Assembly (NCBI GenBank): GCA_022736715.1
Contig: DZDJ01000026.1
Location: forward strand, 1 to 41,621
DNA length: 41,621 nucleotides
Reading direction: 5' to 3'
From: Edaphobacter aggregans
Lineage (GTDB): Bacteria > Acidobacteriota > Terriglobia > Terriglobales > Acidobacteriaceae
In this document: positions 1 through 9,104 of the stretch, in pieces
How positions within the stretch are numbered: the first letter of the stretch is position 1
How the letters are laid out: the number at the start of each line of letters is the position of its first letter
Position numbers and translations under genes: made by a program
Notes under the pieces: generated by a model
The model's input: the letters and a program-made list of their open reading frames with translations, nothing else
Databases searched by the model: none
Told to the model about the DNA's origin: nothing

Positions 1-431
1 ATCCAGGAATATGCGCCAAGATAAACCGGAAAGAAAATCAATGGGAAGGCAGGATCATCGTAATCGTGCGTGGCTCCGCAGATGTATGCCTGTTGCGACA
101 CGATGGCATGGGAGCCCATATAGCAGGGAGCAGGGTTATAGATTTCGGCGTCATCGCCCAGTGTGCACTGATCTTCGCAAATAAGATTCCATGGCGCCCA
201 CACTTTTGACTTGGGGTAGAAATGGCAATTTGGTCCCATCTTTGCGCCGAAAAGTTTAAGTAGCCATGCTCGCCACGGATGGAAGGGGCGCGGCGATGTG
301 CGATAGAAGATTACCCAGCAAAGGTTCCACAATTGCCGGCGGATGCGATCCTGGAGAGAAAATGCAGGAGCCAGGTATGGATCTGGCCCCTGCTGCTCTG
401 AGAACTGCAAATCGGAAAGAGAGTCTGACAT
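1..431 (-). CDS. WcaF-like colanic acid acetyltransferase (partial, 3' end beyond left edge)
   Basis: Translating the minus strand from the ATG at 431 gives an uninterrupted frame to the window edge, about 143 residues. It begins MSDSLSDLQFSEQQG, contains GAKMGPNCHFYPKSK and WAPWNLICEDQCTLGDDAEI, and ends in the ICGATHDYDDPAFPL region. This is the layout of WcaF-type acyltransferases of the left-handed beta-helix (hexapeptide) family, which O-acetylate sugars of exopolysaccharides at the cytoplasmic face. An AAGGA ribosome-binding site lies 5 bases before the start, and the preceding glycosyltransferase stops 11 bases upstream, so this is the last visible gene of the wzc operon. The C-terminal hexapeptide repeats lie outside the window. 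The family call is good; the acceptor sugar is unknown. Confidence 0.85.
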   Translation of the reverse strand, partial: MSDSLSDLQFSEQQGPDPYLAPAFSLQDRIRRQLWNLCWVIFYRTSPRPFHPWRAWLLKLFGAKMGPNCHFYPKSKVWAPWNLICEDQCTLGDDAEIYNPAPCYMGSHAIVSQQAYICGATHDYDDPAFPLIFFPVYLGAYSW

Positions 432-442
432 GGCAGTCCTTT

Positions 443-1603
443 CTATCGCGCAGAAGAGGTGATTTCAGCGAACATGCGTACAATAGCACGAGCATTTTCG
501 CTCATGTCGTAACGGGTTTGAAAGCACCGCAGCGCTTTTTTACTCATTGCCGCGCGTGTGTCGGCATCTGTGGAGAGCCAGCGCTCCAGCAGGGACTGGG
601 TTCCGGCAAGATCATCCGCCGCCACGAAGGCTGCTCCGTCGTTGAGGATGTCTTCCCAGATATTTACTTTGTCTGAGATGAGAACAGGCCTGGCGCAGGC
701 AAGAGCTTCTGCAACGGCGATGCCGAAATTTTCCTGGTGCGATGGCAGCACAAAAGCTTCACAGGAATAGAATGCTCCCCATTTCTGGTCGCCTTCCACC
801 ATGCCCAGCCAGTGCACTCGATTGGATATGCCAGCCGCTTCGGCCATCTGGTTGAGTTCGGCGATCCAGTTGGTTTCATCTGGCCCGGCAAAGACCAGGT
901 GTAGATCGGGGTCTTTACTGGCGACATTTGCGAATGCTTTCAGCAACAGGTCGCAGCCTTTTTTGGGATGGATGCGGCCGAGAAAAAGCAAAAAGCGCTT
1001 TTCAGTAAGAGCGGGAAATTGTTGCTGGAAGATTTGCTGGTAATGCTCTTTGGTTTGCGGCGGGGCGCTGGCTCCGCAAGGAACCACCTGCGGAGTCCAT
1101 TTGTGCAGCCAGAAGCTTTTTGTGGCGTCCTGCTTTTCGATTTCGGAAGTGAACAGAACACGGCTGGCGCAGCGCAGAATCCAGTATTCCGCCAGTAGCC
1201 AGTAACCCCATTTTTTAAGGTGCTTGGCCGGAAAGGCGCGTTTGAAATAGGGGTCGAGCATGCCATGCGTGAAGACGACATACGGCCTCTTTCCGGAGCA
1301 CGCGCGCCAGGCTGCGAAGCCGCAGTATTGCCACAGTCCATCCACCACGACGCCGTCAAAACGATGCAGATTGGCTCGGAGCCAGGGAAGTAATTTCTTG
1401 TCGTAAGAGTAGACGGAAGAAACAGGGCCGAGGGGGTGGGTGGCGAATCCGATGTTATGCAGGAAGGGCGCATCCGGGGCGTCCAGAGTAACAACTTCTC
1501 CAGAATGCCCCATGTGAGCATAGCTCGGTACAATGCGGCGGATATTGGTAGATGGGCCGCCAGCCTTTGGATTGAGCGTACTGATGATATGTAGAATGCG
1601 CAT
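443..1603 (-). CDS. GT4-family glycosyltransferase
   Basis: This 386-residue protein would transfer a sugar from a nucleotide-sugar donor during assembly of the exopolysaccharide repeat unit in the cytoplasm. It starts MRILHIISTLNPKAGGPS, the usual N-terminal Rossmann strand and glycine-rich loop of GT-B enzymes. It carries a THGMLDPYFK segment typical of GT4 enzymes in such clusters, a C-terminal half beginning near LLFLGRIHPKKG, and the EX7E donor-binding motif in ENFGIAVAEAL. The frame is open further upstream to 1690, but that would overlap the preceding gene by 73 bp and lacks family similarity, so the ATG at 1603 is preferred; it leaves a 14-bp gap. Donor and acceptor specificity cannot be read from the sequence. 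Confidence 0.9.
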   Translation of the reverse strand: MRILHIISTLNPKAGGPSTNIRRIVPSYAHMGHSGEVVTLDAPDAPFLHNIGFATHPLGPVSSVYSYDKKLLPWLRANLHRFDGVVVDGLWQYCGFAAWRACSGKRPYVVFTHGMLDPYFKRAFPAKHLKKWGYWLLAEYWILRCASRVLFTSEIEKQDATKSFWLHKWTPQVVPCGASAPPQTKEHYQQIFQQQFPALTEKRFLLFLGRIHPKKGCDLLLKAFANVASKDPDLHLVFAGPDETNWIAELNQMAEAAGISNRVHWLGMVEGDQKWGAFYSCEAFVLPSHQENFGIAVAEALACARPVLISDKVNIWEDILNDGAAFVAADDLAGTQSLLERWLSTDADTRAAMSKKALRCFQTRYDMSENARAIVRMFAEITSSAR

Positions 1604-1617
1604 AATGATCGTCGAAA

Positions 1618-2829
1618 TTACGCCGAAATTTTCCCGGTCACTGCAGCCAAGGCCTGCCGCAGTCCTCGGACATCCTGTTCGAAGCTCCATCCGTTCATTT
1701 TGCGCAGAGCATTTCCCCCCATTTCCATTGCAGTTTGTGGCGTCGCAAAAATGTTGCGGAGCGCATCGGCAAGAGCATCAATGTTCCCTGCAGGGAAGAC
1801 ACGGCCCTCCACTCCGTTGGTCACGAGATCTGGTTGGCATCCCATATCATCGGAGACAACGACGGCCCGTCCTGCATTCATTGCTTCATTGACAATGAGT
1901 CCCCAGGGTTCGTTGACCGATGGTAGCACAAAAACGCTGCACAGATCAAAGAAGCGCGGAAGCTCCGATTGATTGCGGAAGCCAAGGAACCGAATGCTTG
2001 AAAAGCCGGTCTGCTTGGCACGCGCTTCCAGCATGGCACGTTCTTCACCATCGCCAACAATCAACAGATAAGGATGCGGTTCCTGTCCGGGTGTCGGAGA
2101 AAGTCTGACATAGGCTTCGAGTAGATCCGGGCAGCGTTTTCTTCCAATCAGTTTCGAAGCAAATAGTATGACCGGACGCGACGGATCAAGGCCGAGCTCT
2201 GCCCGCAAAGTATCGCGCTGTGGAGCTGCTGCCGCAGTGCGGCGCTGGAAATATTGGTTATCAACTGCATAAGGGACGAGAAATTGAGGAACGGAAGTTC
2301 CAAAATAATGTTGCCAATAGGCTGCGTTCCATGTGCCAATGGGAAGCACCGCATCAATCAGAGGGCGAATGCCGAAGAAGAATGCTTCTTTTGCCAGTAG
2401 TGTGGGCTTGCTTCTGGGGCGGTCGCTGAGCCACGGCTCCGCTCGCACCAACGTGGGGATGCCGAGCATTTTCGCGGCAGCGATTCCCTGCAATGCATTT
2501 GCAGTGGAGTATCCATGAACCCAGAGTGCGTCGAAGTTGCCCCTTTGCAAACGGCTGAAAATTCCGTAACTAAGAGGAGTTGCAAAGCGGATGGAGTGCC
2601 CATCGCGAATTCGTGGCAAAAATTCATGCTTGTATCCATCAAGCAACGGTACGTCCCACTCAACGGAGACGCCAAAACCCTCATCTTTGTAGCCGCGGAC
2701 TGAAAAATCAGAACAAAAGAATGCAGTGAGGTCAATGTCAGGCTCCTGGGCTATTCGCCTCAACAGAGGAGCCTGATATTGGATTGGATGGCTGACAAGA
2801 TATGCAAGTTTGACGCGATCATTTTTCAT
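1618..2829 (-). CDS. GT4-family glycosyltransferase
   Basis: This 403-residue GT-B glycosyltransferase starts MKNDRVKLAYLVSHPIQYQ, a common N-terminus in exopolysaccharide GT4 enzymes. The C-terminal donor domain begins near VILFASKLIGRKRCPDLLEA and contains an EX7E motif in NEPWGLIVNEAM followed by AGRAVVVSD. It would add one sugar of the repeat unit at the inner membrane. It follows wza by 40 bp and precedes the second GT4 gene by 14 bp, all on one strand. Shine-Dalgarno support is weak, so translation may be coupled. There is no sign of damage. Sugar specificity is unknown. Confidence 0.9.
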   Translation of the reverse strand: MKNDRVKLAYLVSHPIQYQAPLLRRIAQEPDIDLTAFFCSDFSVRGYKDEGFGVSVEWDVPLLDGYKHEFLPRIRDGHSIRFATPLSYGIFSRLQRGNFDALWVHGYSTANALQGIAAAKMLGIPTLVRAEPWLSDRPRSKPTLLAKEAFFFGIRPLIDAVLPIGTWNAAYWQHYFGTSVPQFLVPYAVDNQYFQRRTAAAAPQRDTLRAELGLDPSRPVILFASKLIGRKRCPDLLEAYVRLSPTPGQEPHPYLLIVGDGEERAMLEARAKQTGFSSIRFLGFRNQSELPRFFDLCSVFVLPSVNEPWGLIVNEAMNAGRAVVVSDDMGCQPDLVTNGVEGRVFPAGNIDALADALRNIFATPQTAMEMGGNALRKMNGWSFEQDVRGLRQALAAVTGKISA

Positions 2830-2869
2830 ATTTGGCGTTGTTTATAAATCTCCAGCTCAAAAGCGGAAA

Positions 2870-3901
2870 CTATTTTGTGTAGAACTCCAGGGCATAGGCC
2901 AGGGCGATTACAGTACCCAGGCCGCCACTCTTGACGGCCGCTTTAAGCGCATTCGTTGGCACAAAAACAATGTCATCGGAAAGCAGGACCGGGTCGGCCT
3001 CCTTGCCGCTGATAACTTTTCCCAGGTTGACCTGTACTTCTTTCCTTTGCGTGCCAACGGTGCGGATGATGCGTGCATCCTTAAGCTTGCCCTGATAGCC
3101 GACACCTCCAGCAATCGCGACGGCCTGCATCAGCGTTAAAGGAGTGTTGGGGTTCAGAGGGTATGCGCCTTGTGCCTTAAAAGCGCCAAGCATATAGACA
3201 ACACCAATGCGCGGAACCAGGATGGTGTCTCTTGGGAATATCGGAATATTCGCTTCCTGGTTGCGAGTGGGATCACTGCCGAGATCTACTGTGATTGGTT
3301 CTGCCAACCCGCTGCGCCGAATGGTGATGATGTGGCTGGCTGTTGGCTGCAGGCCGCCTGCCGCACTAAGTACATCCAATAAGCGTTGCTTCCCAAGCAG
3401 GGGGACAACAGATGGTTTTTGTACTTCTCCAACCACTGTGACGACCTGGTTGGGGGATGCTTTGATTTCAATAGTCACTTGCGGATCGCGCACCATGCCT
3501 TCGTCTGCAAGCTTCCTGGCAATCAAATTTTCTGCTTGTGGAACCGTGAGCCCCTGCACAGGAACAATGCCGATCAGCGGAAGCTGAACGGTCCCATCTT
3601 CCGCCACGCGAAAGGTGAGATTGAATTCTGGTACACCGTAAACCTGAATTGCCAGTTGGTCGCCCTGCAAAAGCCGGTAGTCTGGCGCCTGTTGCGTGAG
3701 CAGGGACGGATTGGATGTCAATGTGACAGGAGCATTGACCGGTGTTTTATTGCCTGGCGGCGGCCCATTGAACTGAGCGTGCGCGGCAGGCGTGGTGAGC
3801 AGCGCCAGAGAAAGAAGATAGACTCCAGGCATCTTGTGCGCAGCTGATCTGCGTACAGAGGCCTGAGATGATGGTGGCAGTGTGTGCATGCGAAGTTTCA
3901 T
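2870..3901 (-). CDS. wza: Wza-type polysaccharide export outer-membrane protein
   Basis: The protein (343 residues) belongs to the outer-membrane polysaccharide export family that carries polymer through the periplasm and outer membrane. A signal peptide (LLSLALLTTPAAHAQ) is followed by the polysaccharide-export domain (DYRLLQGDQLAIQVYGVPEF, then DGTVQLPLIGIVPVQGLT) and two SLBB-like segments (around VVTVVGEVQKPSVVPLLGK and VVYMLGAFKAQGAYPLNP). The C-terminus ends in a hydrophobic stretch, LGTVIALAYALEFYTK, which may be the membrane-spanning helix. The ATG at 3901 is chosen because it falls just after the wzc stop and an AAGGGGAG element precedes it; the frame is open upstream inside wzc without family similarity. 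Unlike E. coli Wza, no lipobox cysteine is seen. Confidence 0.9.
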   Translation of the reverse strand: MKLRMHTLPPSSQASVRRSAAHKMPGVYLLSLALLTTPAAHAQFNGPPPGNKTPVNAPVTLTSNPSLLTQQAPDYRLLQGDQLAIQVYGVPEFNLTFRVAEDGTVQLPLIGIVPVQGLTVPQAENLIARKLADEGMVRDPQVTIEIKASPNQVVTVVGEVQKPSVVPLLGKQRLLDVLSAAGGLQPTASHIITIRRSGLAEPITVDLGSDPTRNQEANIPIFPRDTILVPRIGVVYMLGAFKAQGAYPLNPNTPLTLMQAVAIAGGVGYQGKLKDARIIRTVGTQRKEVQVNLGKVISGKEADPVLLSDDIVFVPTNALKAAVKSGGLGTVIALAYALEFYTK

Positions 3902-3905
3902 CGGT

Positions 3906-6200
3906 CTACTTTCTCCCCTTCTTGTACCAGCGGCTTTTTGAGTCGGATTCGCCATTCGGGGTATCCCACTCCGATCCTTCTGAGCTGTAGTACGAGTAGT
4001 TGTAATAGCCGTAGTAGCCGTAATAGTCCGGCGAGCTGAGGTCAACGGCGTTCAGCACAATGCCATTGATGGGGGCTCCGGACCGCACCAGCAGATCACG
4101 CGTGCGGCGTACAACATTTTTATTGGACTTGCCGTGGCGGATCACCAATGCGACCGCATCGCACAAACGCGCCAGAATAATGCCATCTGTTACGGACAGG
4201 ACCGGTGGTGAGTCGATCACAATATGCGCATATTGTTCGGTCAAGTGTTTCAGAAGCGACAACATTGCCTCTGAACTCAACATCTCCGTGGGGAACGGTG
4301 GCACCGGGCCGCTGACAAGGATGTCAAGATTCGGCACTTCGGGGATGCGCTGCAGCGCTTCCTCAAGGGTCGTCGCGCCGGTCAGTACGGTTGTCAAACC
4401 AGTTTTGCCGTTCAACCCGAAACGGTGATGCACGCTTGGCCGGCGCAGATCGGCGTCCAGCAGAAGAACTTTCGCGTTGTTCTGAGCCAGGACGCAGGCA
4501 AGGTTGGTGGCCGTAGTGGTTTTTCCTTCCGAGGGGGTGGAACTGGTGACAAGGATTGTTCTGGGCGGATGCCCTGCCATCGAGAGCAGCAGAGAGGTTC
4601 GGAGGGCGCGAAACGATTCGGCAAAATGAGATTTTGGAGTGCTGATCACATTGACGTTGCGCTGTGCTGGCGTCAAGCTGGCAATATCGGAACTGTCCTC
4701 TCCACGGCGCGTCTTGGGGATGATGGAAAGAGTCGGCAACTCTGTGAGTGCTTCAATTTCAGAAATATCGCGCAGGCCGGTGTCCAGGTTCTCCCGGGCA
4801 AAGGCCAGCAGCATGCCAAAAAGCCCACAGAAGATTACGGGGACCAGGATGGTGGTGCTGCGACGCGGCATGGTGGGGCTGGCTGGAATCAACGCAGTGT
4901 CGACAATATCAATTTCAGCCGATTCCAGCCCGGCCTCGATGCTGGCCTGGCTCAGCCGGTTCAGCAGCCCTTCGTACAGAAGACGTTTGGATTCAAATTC
5001 GCGCTGCAGGATGGTGTACTGCACCATATCGTCGCGTAGTTTGTACGCATCACTTTTTCGGTTGTTCAGCGCACTGTCCATCATGTTTTCGTTGGTGATA
5101 GCGGCATCATAGGCCTGTCTGGCTTGTGCAATCAGCCGGGCCTGCTCCTGCTTTACTTGCTCGTCGACCTTGTCGAGAGCAGCGCGTGTCTGCTTTACCT
5201 GGGGATAATTGGGGCCAAACTGCGCGGTCAGTTGCGCGAACTGCGATGACAAGGTGGCTTGTTGCGTGCGCAGAGAATTGAGGACCAGGCTTTCGCTGCC
5301 AGTGCTCGCATTGGAGCCCATGCTGGGGTCTGTAAAGTTGGATGAATTGGGGTTGCTGCTGCTTAGGATGCGGAAGCGGGCCTCTGCCATGATGCGCGAA
5401 AGTTGAGCATCGGTAGCAGCTTTGGTGAGATCTTCCAGTTGATCGCTGATCTGGCTGCGGTCCGCATCGAACCCCAGGACACCCAGTTTTTTCTGGAGAT
5501 CCATCAGCCGTTCCTGCGAGGACTCTACATCCTGACGCAGATTGTCGAGCTGGCTGGAGAGCCACTCGGAGACGCGCTGCGTGGAGGCATAGCGCGTCTG
5601 GAAGCTGCGCTGGATGTAGTCCTGGATCACCGTATTGACGATCTGCGCGGACAGCGTTGGCGACAGGCTGCTATAGCTGATCTTGATGAGGTCGGTCTTC
5701 TCGACCAGATCGACGGACAACCCTGCTGCCAATTGTTTTAACGTTGCCTGGCGGACTGCTGGATCATCCAGGTCCCGGTGGGTGACCGGACCCCTGGCGC
5801 CAAGAAAGACAGGATTGTCCTGCAGGTGTAGTTCCCGGACGACATTGAGGAGCAACGAATCACTCTTCAGAATTGCCACCTCAGTATTCAGCCGGTTGGC
5901 AGAGTCAGCCATGGGCATCGCCATTTCCCCCAGGCGATACTGGTTGGAGGCCCCAGGGCGCACCTGAATTTCACCCGATGCTATGTAAAGTTTAGGACGA
6001 ACGAGTGATTTATAAATTCCAAAGGCTGCGCCCAGTGAAATTGCAGCGATCAGAATCCATTTTTGCTTCCGCAGCACCCTGACCGTATCGGCAAGCGTGG
6101 TGTCTGCACCGGAGATGCTCGTGTCCGGGATATGGGACGGCGGTGGGGTGCTGGCCGGATTCTGCGACTCGAGGGGTGAGTTTGTATGACTCGATGCCAT
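3906..6200 (-). CDS. wzc: Wzc-type polysaccharide co-polymerase and BY-kinase
   Basis: This 764-residue protein joins a Wzz chain-length domain to a bacterial tyrosine kinase; it sits in the inner membrane and controls polymer length and export through cycles of autophosphorylation. Visible in order are a first membrane helix near residues 48-66, a coiled-coil-rich periplasmic region, a second helix near 447-466, then Walker A (TSSTPSEGKTTTATNLA, about 557), Walker A' (KVLLLDADLRRP, about 580) and Walker B (HIVIDSPPV, about 660). The tail near 722-738 is a tyrosine cluster (DYYGYYGYYNYSYY), the usual autophosphorylation site. The start at 6200 is preferred over 6236 because AAGGA lies 4 bases upstream. 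It is the first gene of the operon. Confidence 0.95.
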   Translation of the reverse strand: MASSHTNSPLESQNPASTPPPSHIPDTSISGADTTLADTVRVLRKQKWILIAAISLGAAFGIYKSLVRPKLYIASGEIQVRPGASNQYRLGEMAMPMADSANRLNTEVAILKSDSLLLNVVRELHLQDNPVFLGARGPVTHRDLDDPAVRQATLKQLAAGLSVDLVEKTDLIKISYSSLSPTLSAQIVNTVIQDYIQRSFQTRYASTQRVSEWLSSQLDNLRQDVESSQERLMDLQKKLGVLGFDADRSQISDQLEDLTKAATDAQLSRIMAEARFRILSSSNPNSSNFTDPSMGSNASTGSESLVLNSLRTQQATLSSQFAQLTAQFGPNYPQVKQTRAALDKVDEQVKQEQARLIAQARQAYDAAITNENMMDSALNNRKSDAYKLRDDMVQYTILQREFESKRLLYEGLLNRLSQASIEAGLESAEIDIVDTALIPASPTMPRRSTTILVPVIFCGLFGMLLAFARENLDTGLRDISEIEALTELPTLSIIPKTRRGEDSSDIASLTPAQRNVNVISTPKSHFAESFRALRTSLLLSMAGHPPRTILVTSSTPSEGKTTTATNLACVLAQNNAKVLLLDADLRRPSVHHRFGLNGKTGLTTVLTGATTLEEALQRIPEVPNLDILVSGPVPPFPTEMLSSEAMLSLLKHLTEQYAHIVIDSPPVLSVTDGIILARLCDAVALVIRHGKSNKNVVRRTRDLLVRSGAPINGIVLNAVDLSSPDYYGYYGYYNYSYYSSEGSEWDTPNGESDSKSRWYKKGRK

Positions 6201-6662
6201 TCTGTCCTTGTGGGCTCCTGGTTTTAATGACAGCATTGGTTTGCAAGCCTGCTGATGTGACAGCTTCTGGCTAGAATACAGCTACAAGAACTGCAATTTT
6301 CCCCGGCTTGTCAGGCCCTTTCACACAAAACTACCCGCTGCGGCCGTGCATTGCTGTTGCCAGTAACCCTGCAATGAACTGGTTCTGCTTTCGTGCACGG
6401 TGCCTTGTCGGCGGAATGTAGTTTTGATGACTGCTAACAGTCTAACCGAGATCGATCGAAGATACAGAGAAAACATCCACATGCAGGAGCGGGAAGCTCT
6501 GCCAATCTTGATGATTTGTAGCTGTGGATGACGTAGATGCGGAGAGGCATTGCAAGGGTTGGTTCGCAGAGCTGAATTTCCTGCAAATTTTCACGGCCGT
6601 GGCCACATAACGGGCTGTGTCGATTATAGTGGACATATCTACCCTCTTCGAGTGACCTATTT
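6201..6662. promoter_or_regulatory. Divergent intergenic region between wzc and ugd
   Basis: This 462-bp gap separates the two divergent transcription units and must contain both promoters. No convincing ORF is seen. Close to ugd, a 10-bp palindrome CACGGCCGTG (6592-6601) overlaps a second one, GTGGCCAC (6599-6606), and a possible -10 hexamer TATAGT lies at 6625-6630. Its matching -35 position would fall on the palindromes, a layout suited to a repressor or activator site. A TCGATCGA palindrome lies at 6452-6459. No strong promoter toward wzc could be identified. Confidence 0.35.
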
Positions 6663-8081
6663 ATGAGCCTGAGTTCCAAAATTGCTGTTGTCGGTTCCGG
6701 TTATGTCGGCCTTGTTGCCGCCGTCTGTTTTGCCGAGATGGGGCATGACGTTATCTGTGTGGATAACGATGAGAAAAAGGTGGCCGCACTGTGTGGTGGT
6801 GAGGTTCCTATCCACGAAGACAACCTGCCGGAACTGTTGCAGCGGTACTGCAACACCCGTATACGGTTTATGACGAATCTGGCTGAGGCAACTCAGGCAT
6901 CGGACGCAATTTTTATTGCTGTCGGTACACCGCAAAGCGAAACGGGCGATGCGGACCTTTCTTATGTGGAAGCGGTTGCTTCGGAGATTGCCCGCTCGCT
7001 GGACAGCTACAAGGTGATTGTGGAAAAGAGCACCGTTCCGGTTTATACCAACGAGTGGATTCGCCGCGTCATTGAGCGCAATGGAGTGCCGCAGCATTTG
7101 TTTGACGTTGCCTCCAATCCTGAATTTCTGCGGGAAGGGACAGCGGTGGAGGACTTCCTGCACCCGGACCGCATTGTGGTGGGCGCAAACAGCGAGCGGG
7201 CCGCCAGGATTCTGCAGGACATTTATAGTCCCCTGACATCCGGTGCCTATTACGAGAGGCGTGATCGAATTCCGGGCCGGAACAGTGTTGCGGAGCCGCC
7301 CGCATTGCTGCTGACTTCGACCAAGAGTGCGGAAATTATCAAGCACGCCTCGAATGCCTTCCTGGCCATGAAGATCTCCTTCATTAATGCAGTTTCGAAC
7401 CTGTGTGAAGCGGTGGACGCCAATGTGGAGCAGGTGGCGAAGGGCATTGGCATGGATGAGCGCATCGGGCCGAAGTTCCTGCGTCCGGGCATTGGTTATG
7501 GCGGCTCCTGCTTCCCGAAGGACGTTGCGGCCTTCCGGTCGGTGGCGGAGCAGATGGGGCTGGATTTCAGTCTGCTGGCGGAAGTGGAAAAGATCAACAA
7601 TCTGCAAAAGAAGCGCTTCCTGAGCAAGGTCAGGTCAGCCTTGTGGACACTGCGGGGAAAGCGGCTGGCGGTGCTGGGTCTTGCCTTCAAGGGGGACACA
7701 GACGACATCCGGGAATCACCCGCAATCGATATGGTCAGGATGCTGTTGGCGGAAGGATGCTCGATTTGCGCGTATGACCCGGCGGCGATGGAACGGGCGC
7801 GGCAGGTGCTGCCGGAGAGCCTGCAGATGCAATACGTCTCAGACGCCTATACGGCCGCGGACAATGCGGACGCCTTGCTGATGCTGACCGATTGGCCTGA
7901 ATTTAGCCGGTTGGATCTGGACAAAATCAATCAGGCATTGCGTTACCCTATTGTGGTTGATGGCCGGAATCTTTATGACCCGGCGGCAATGGCAAGTCAT
8001 GGAATTACCTACATGAGCATCGGCCGCCCAACGGTGTCTCCATCGCGCGAGTTGGCTTCTGACGGGGTGGACAGACTCTAG
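6663..8081 (+). CDS. ugd: UDP-glucose 6-dehydrogenase
   Basis: This 472-residue cytoplasmic enzyme oxidises UDP-glucose twice with NAD+ to UDP-glucuronate. The N-terminal dinucleotide motif GSGYVG is at residues 11-16, GTPQSETGDADLSYV follows, and the central part has the KHASNAFLAMKISFINA helix of this family. The catalytic cysteine is C283 in GYGGSCFPKD. The C-terminal UDP-binding domain begins around LAVLGLAFKGDTDDIRESPA. Length is normal for the family. The start has little Shine-Dalgarno support (GAGTG about 12 bases upstream). It is followed after 56 bp by the UDP-xylose synthase gene, which uses its product, so the pair is likely co-transcribed and supplies precursors to the neighbouring exopolysaccharide machinery. 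Confidence 0.95.
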   Translation: MSLSSKIAVVGSGYVGLVAAVCFAEMGHDVICVDNDEKKVAALCGGEVPIHEDNLPELLQRYCNTRIRFMTNLAEATQASDAIFIAVGTPQSETGDADLSYVEAVASEIARSLDSYKVIVEKSTVPVYTNEWIRRVIERNGVPQHLFDVASNPEFLREGTAVEDFLHPDRIVVGANSERAARILQDIYSPLTSGAYYERRDRIPGRNSVAEPPALLLTSTKSAEIIKHASNAFLAMKISFINAVSNLCEAVDANVEQVAKGIGMDERIGPKFLRPGIGYGGSCFPKDVAAFRSVAEQMGLDFSLLAEVEKINNLQKKRFLSKVRSALWTLRGKRLAVLGLAFKGDTDDIRESPAIDMVRMLLAEGCSICAYDPAAMERARQVLPESLQMQYVSDAYTAADNADALLMLTDWPEFSRLDLDKINQALRYPIVVDGRNLYDPAAMASHGITYMSIGRPTVSPSRELASDGVDRL

Positions 8082-8137
8082 GCCCCTCGTCCGAAGGTTT
8101 TTGCAACCTGAAATTCCGCCTTGTGGATTTTTAATAT

Positions 8138-9088
8138 ATGAAAAAGCAAACGATACTAGTCACTGGAGCTGCCGGGTTTCTTGCATCCCATTTATGCGAT
8201 GCATTGTTGTCCGAGGGCCATTCGGTGATCGGGGTTGATAACCTCAGCACTGGTAATATGGCCAATCTGCGGCACCTGAGCGGCGAAGCACGGTTCAGCT
8301 TTCAGGAGGCAGACATTTGTGCAACATTTGATCCGGGCCCAGTTGAGTATGTCTTCAACTTTGCCTCCCCGGCCAGCCCAGTCGACTATGCACGCCTGGG
8401 CGTGGAAACTCTTATGGTGGGGTCAGTTGGCACGACCAACACTCTGGAGACCGCCCGAAAATACAACGCAAAATATCTGCATGCGTCGACATCTGAGTGC
8501 TATGGCGATCCAGAGGTGCACCCGCAGCCGGAAAGTTATTGGGGAAGAGTAAATCCGATAGGTCCACGCTCTGTCTATGATGAAGCGAAGAGATTTTCTG
8601 AGGCCATGATTATGGCGTATCACCGTTACTACGGTGTGGATACGCGCATGGTGAGAATCTTCAACACCTATGGTCCCAGACTGCAAGCCAATGATGGTCG
8701 AGTTGTTTCTAATCTGATGATGCAGGCTTTGCGCGGTGAAGATCTAACGATATACGGAACCGGCTCCCAGACCCGAAGCTTTTGCTATGTTTCCGATCTG
8801 ATTGAAGGCATCCTGCGGTTGTCCCGTTCGGAGGAGCATTTGCCGGTGAATATAGGCAATCCGGAGGAGTGGACGATTCTGGAGTGTGCCCGGCAGGTGC
8901 TGGAAGTGACGGGCTCGAAAAGCAGGATCACATTTGCGCCTCTGCCACAGGATGACCCCACGCAGCGCAAGCCGGACATCGCCAAAGCGAAAAAGCTGCT
9001 GGGATGGGAGCCGCGCGTCAGCCTGAGGGAAGGGCTGGTGTTGTCGTTGCCCTATTTTGAGGGGTGCATTCAAGCCAGCAGCCGATAA
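8138..9088 (+). CDS. UDP-glucuronate decarboxylase (UDP-xylose synthase) / NAD-dependent epimerase family
   Basis: This 316-residue protein is an extended short-chain dehydrogenase/reductase. It has the N-terminal NAD motif [10 protein letters not shown] (residues 10-19), the segment [19 protein letters not shown], the catalytic YxxxK with Y147 and K151 ([11 protein letters not shown]), and [20 protein letters not shown]. These segments are characteristic of UDP-glucuronate decarboxylases that make UDP-xylose, rather than GalE-type epimerases. UDP-glucose dehydrogenase directly upstream makes the substrate, which supports the assignment. UDP-xylose is probably built into the local polysaccharide. 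Arginine and catalytic details were not checked against a structure, so a related epimerase role remains possible. Confidence 0.88.
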   Translation: MKKQTILVTGAAGFLASHLCDALLSEGHSVIGVDNLSTGNMANLRHLSGEARFSFQEADICATFDPGPVEYVFNFASPASPVDYARLGVETLMVGSVGTTNTLETARKYNAKYLHASTSECYGDPEVHPQPESYWGRVNPIGPRSVYDEAKRFSEAMIMAYHRYYGVDTRMVRIFNTYGPRLQANDGRVVSNLMMQALRGEDLTIYGTGSQTRSFCYVSDLIEGILRLSRSEEHLPVNIGNPEEWTILECARQVLEVTGSKSRITFAPLPQDDPTQRKPDIAKAKKLLGWEPRVSLREGLVLSLPYFEGCIQASSR

Positions 9089-9104
9089 GGCGAATTCTAA
9101 AGTA

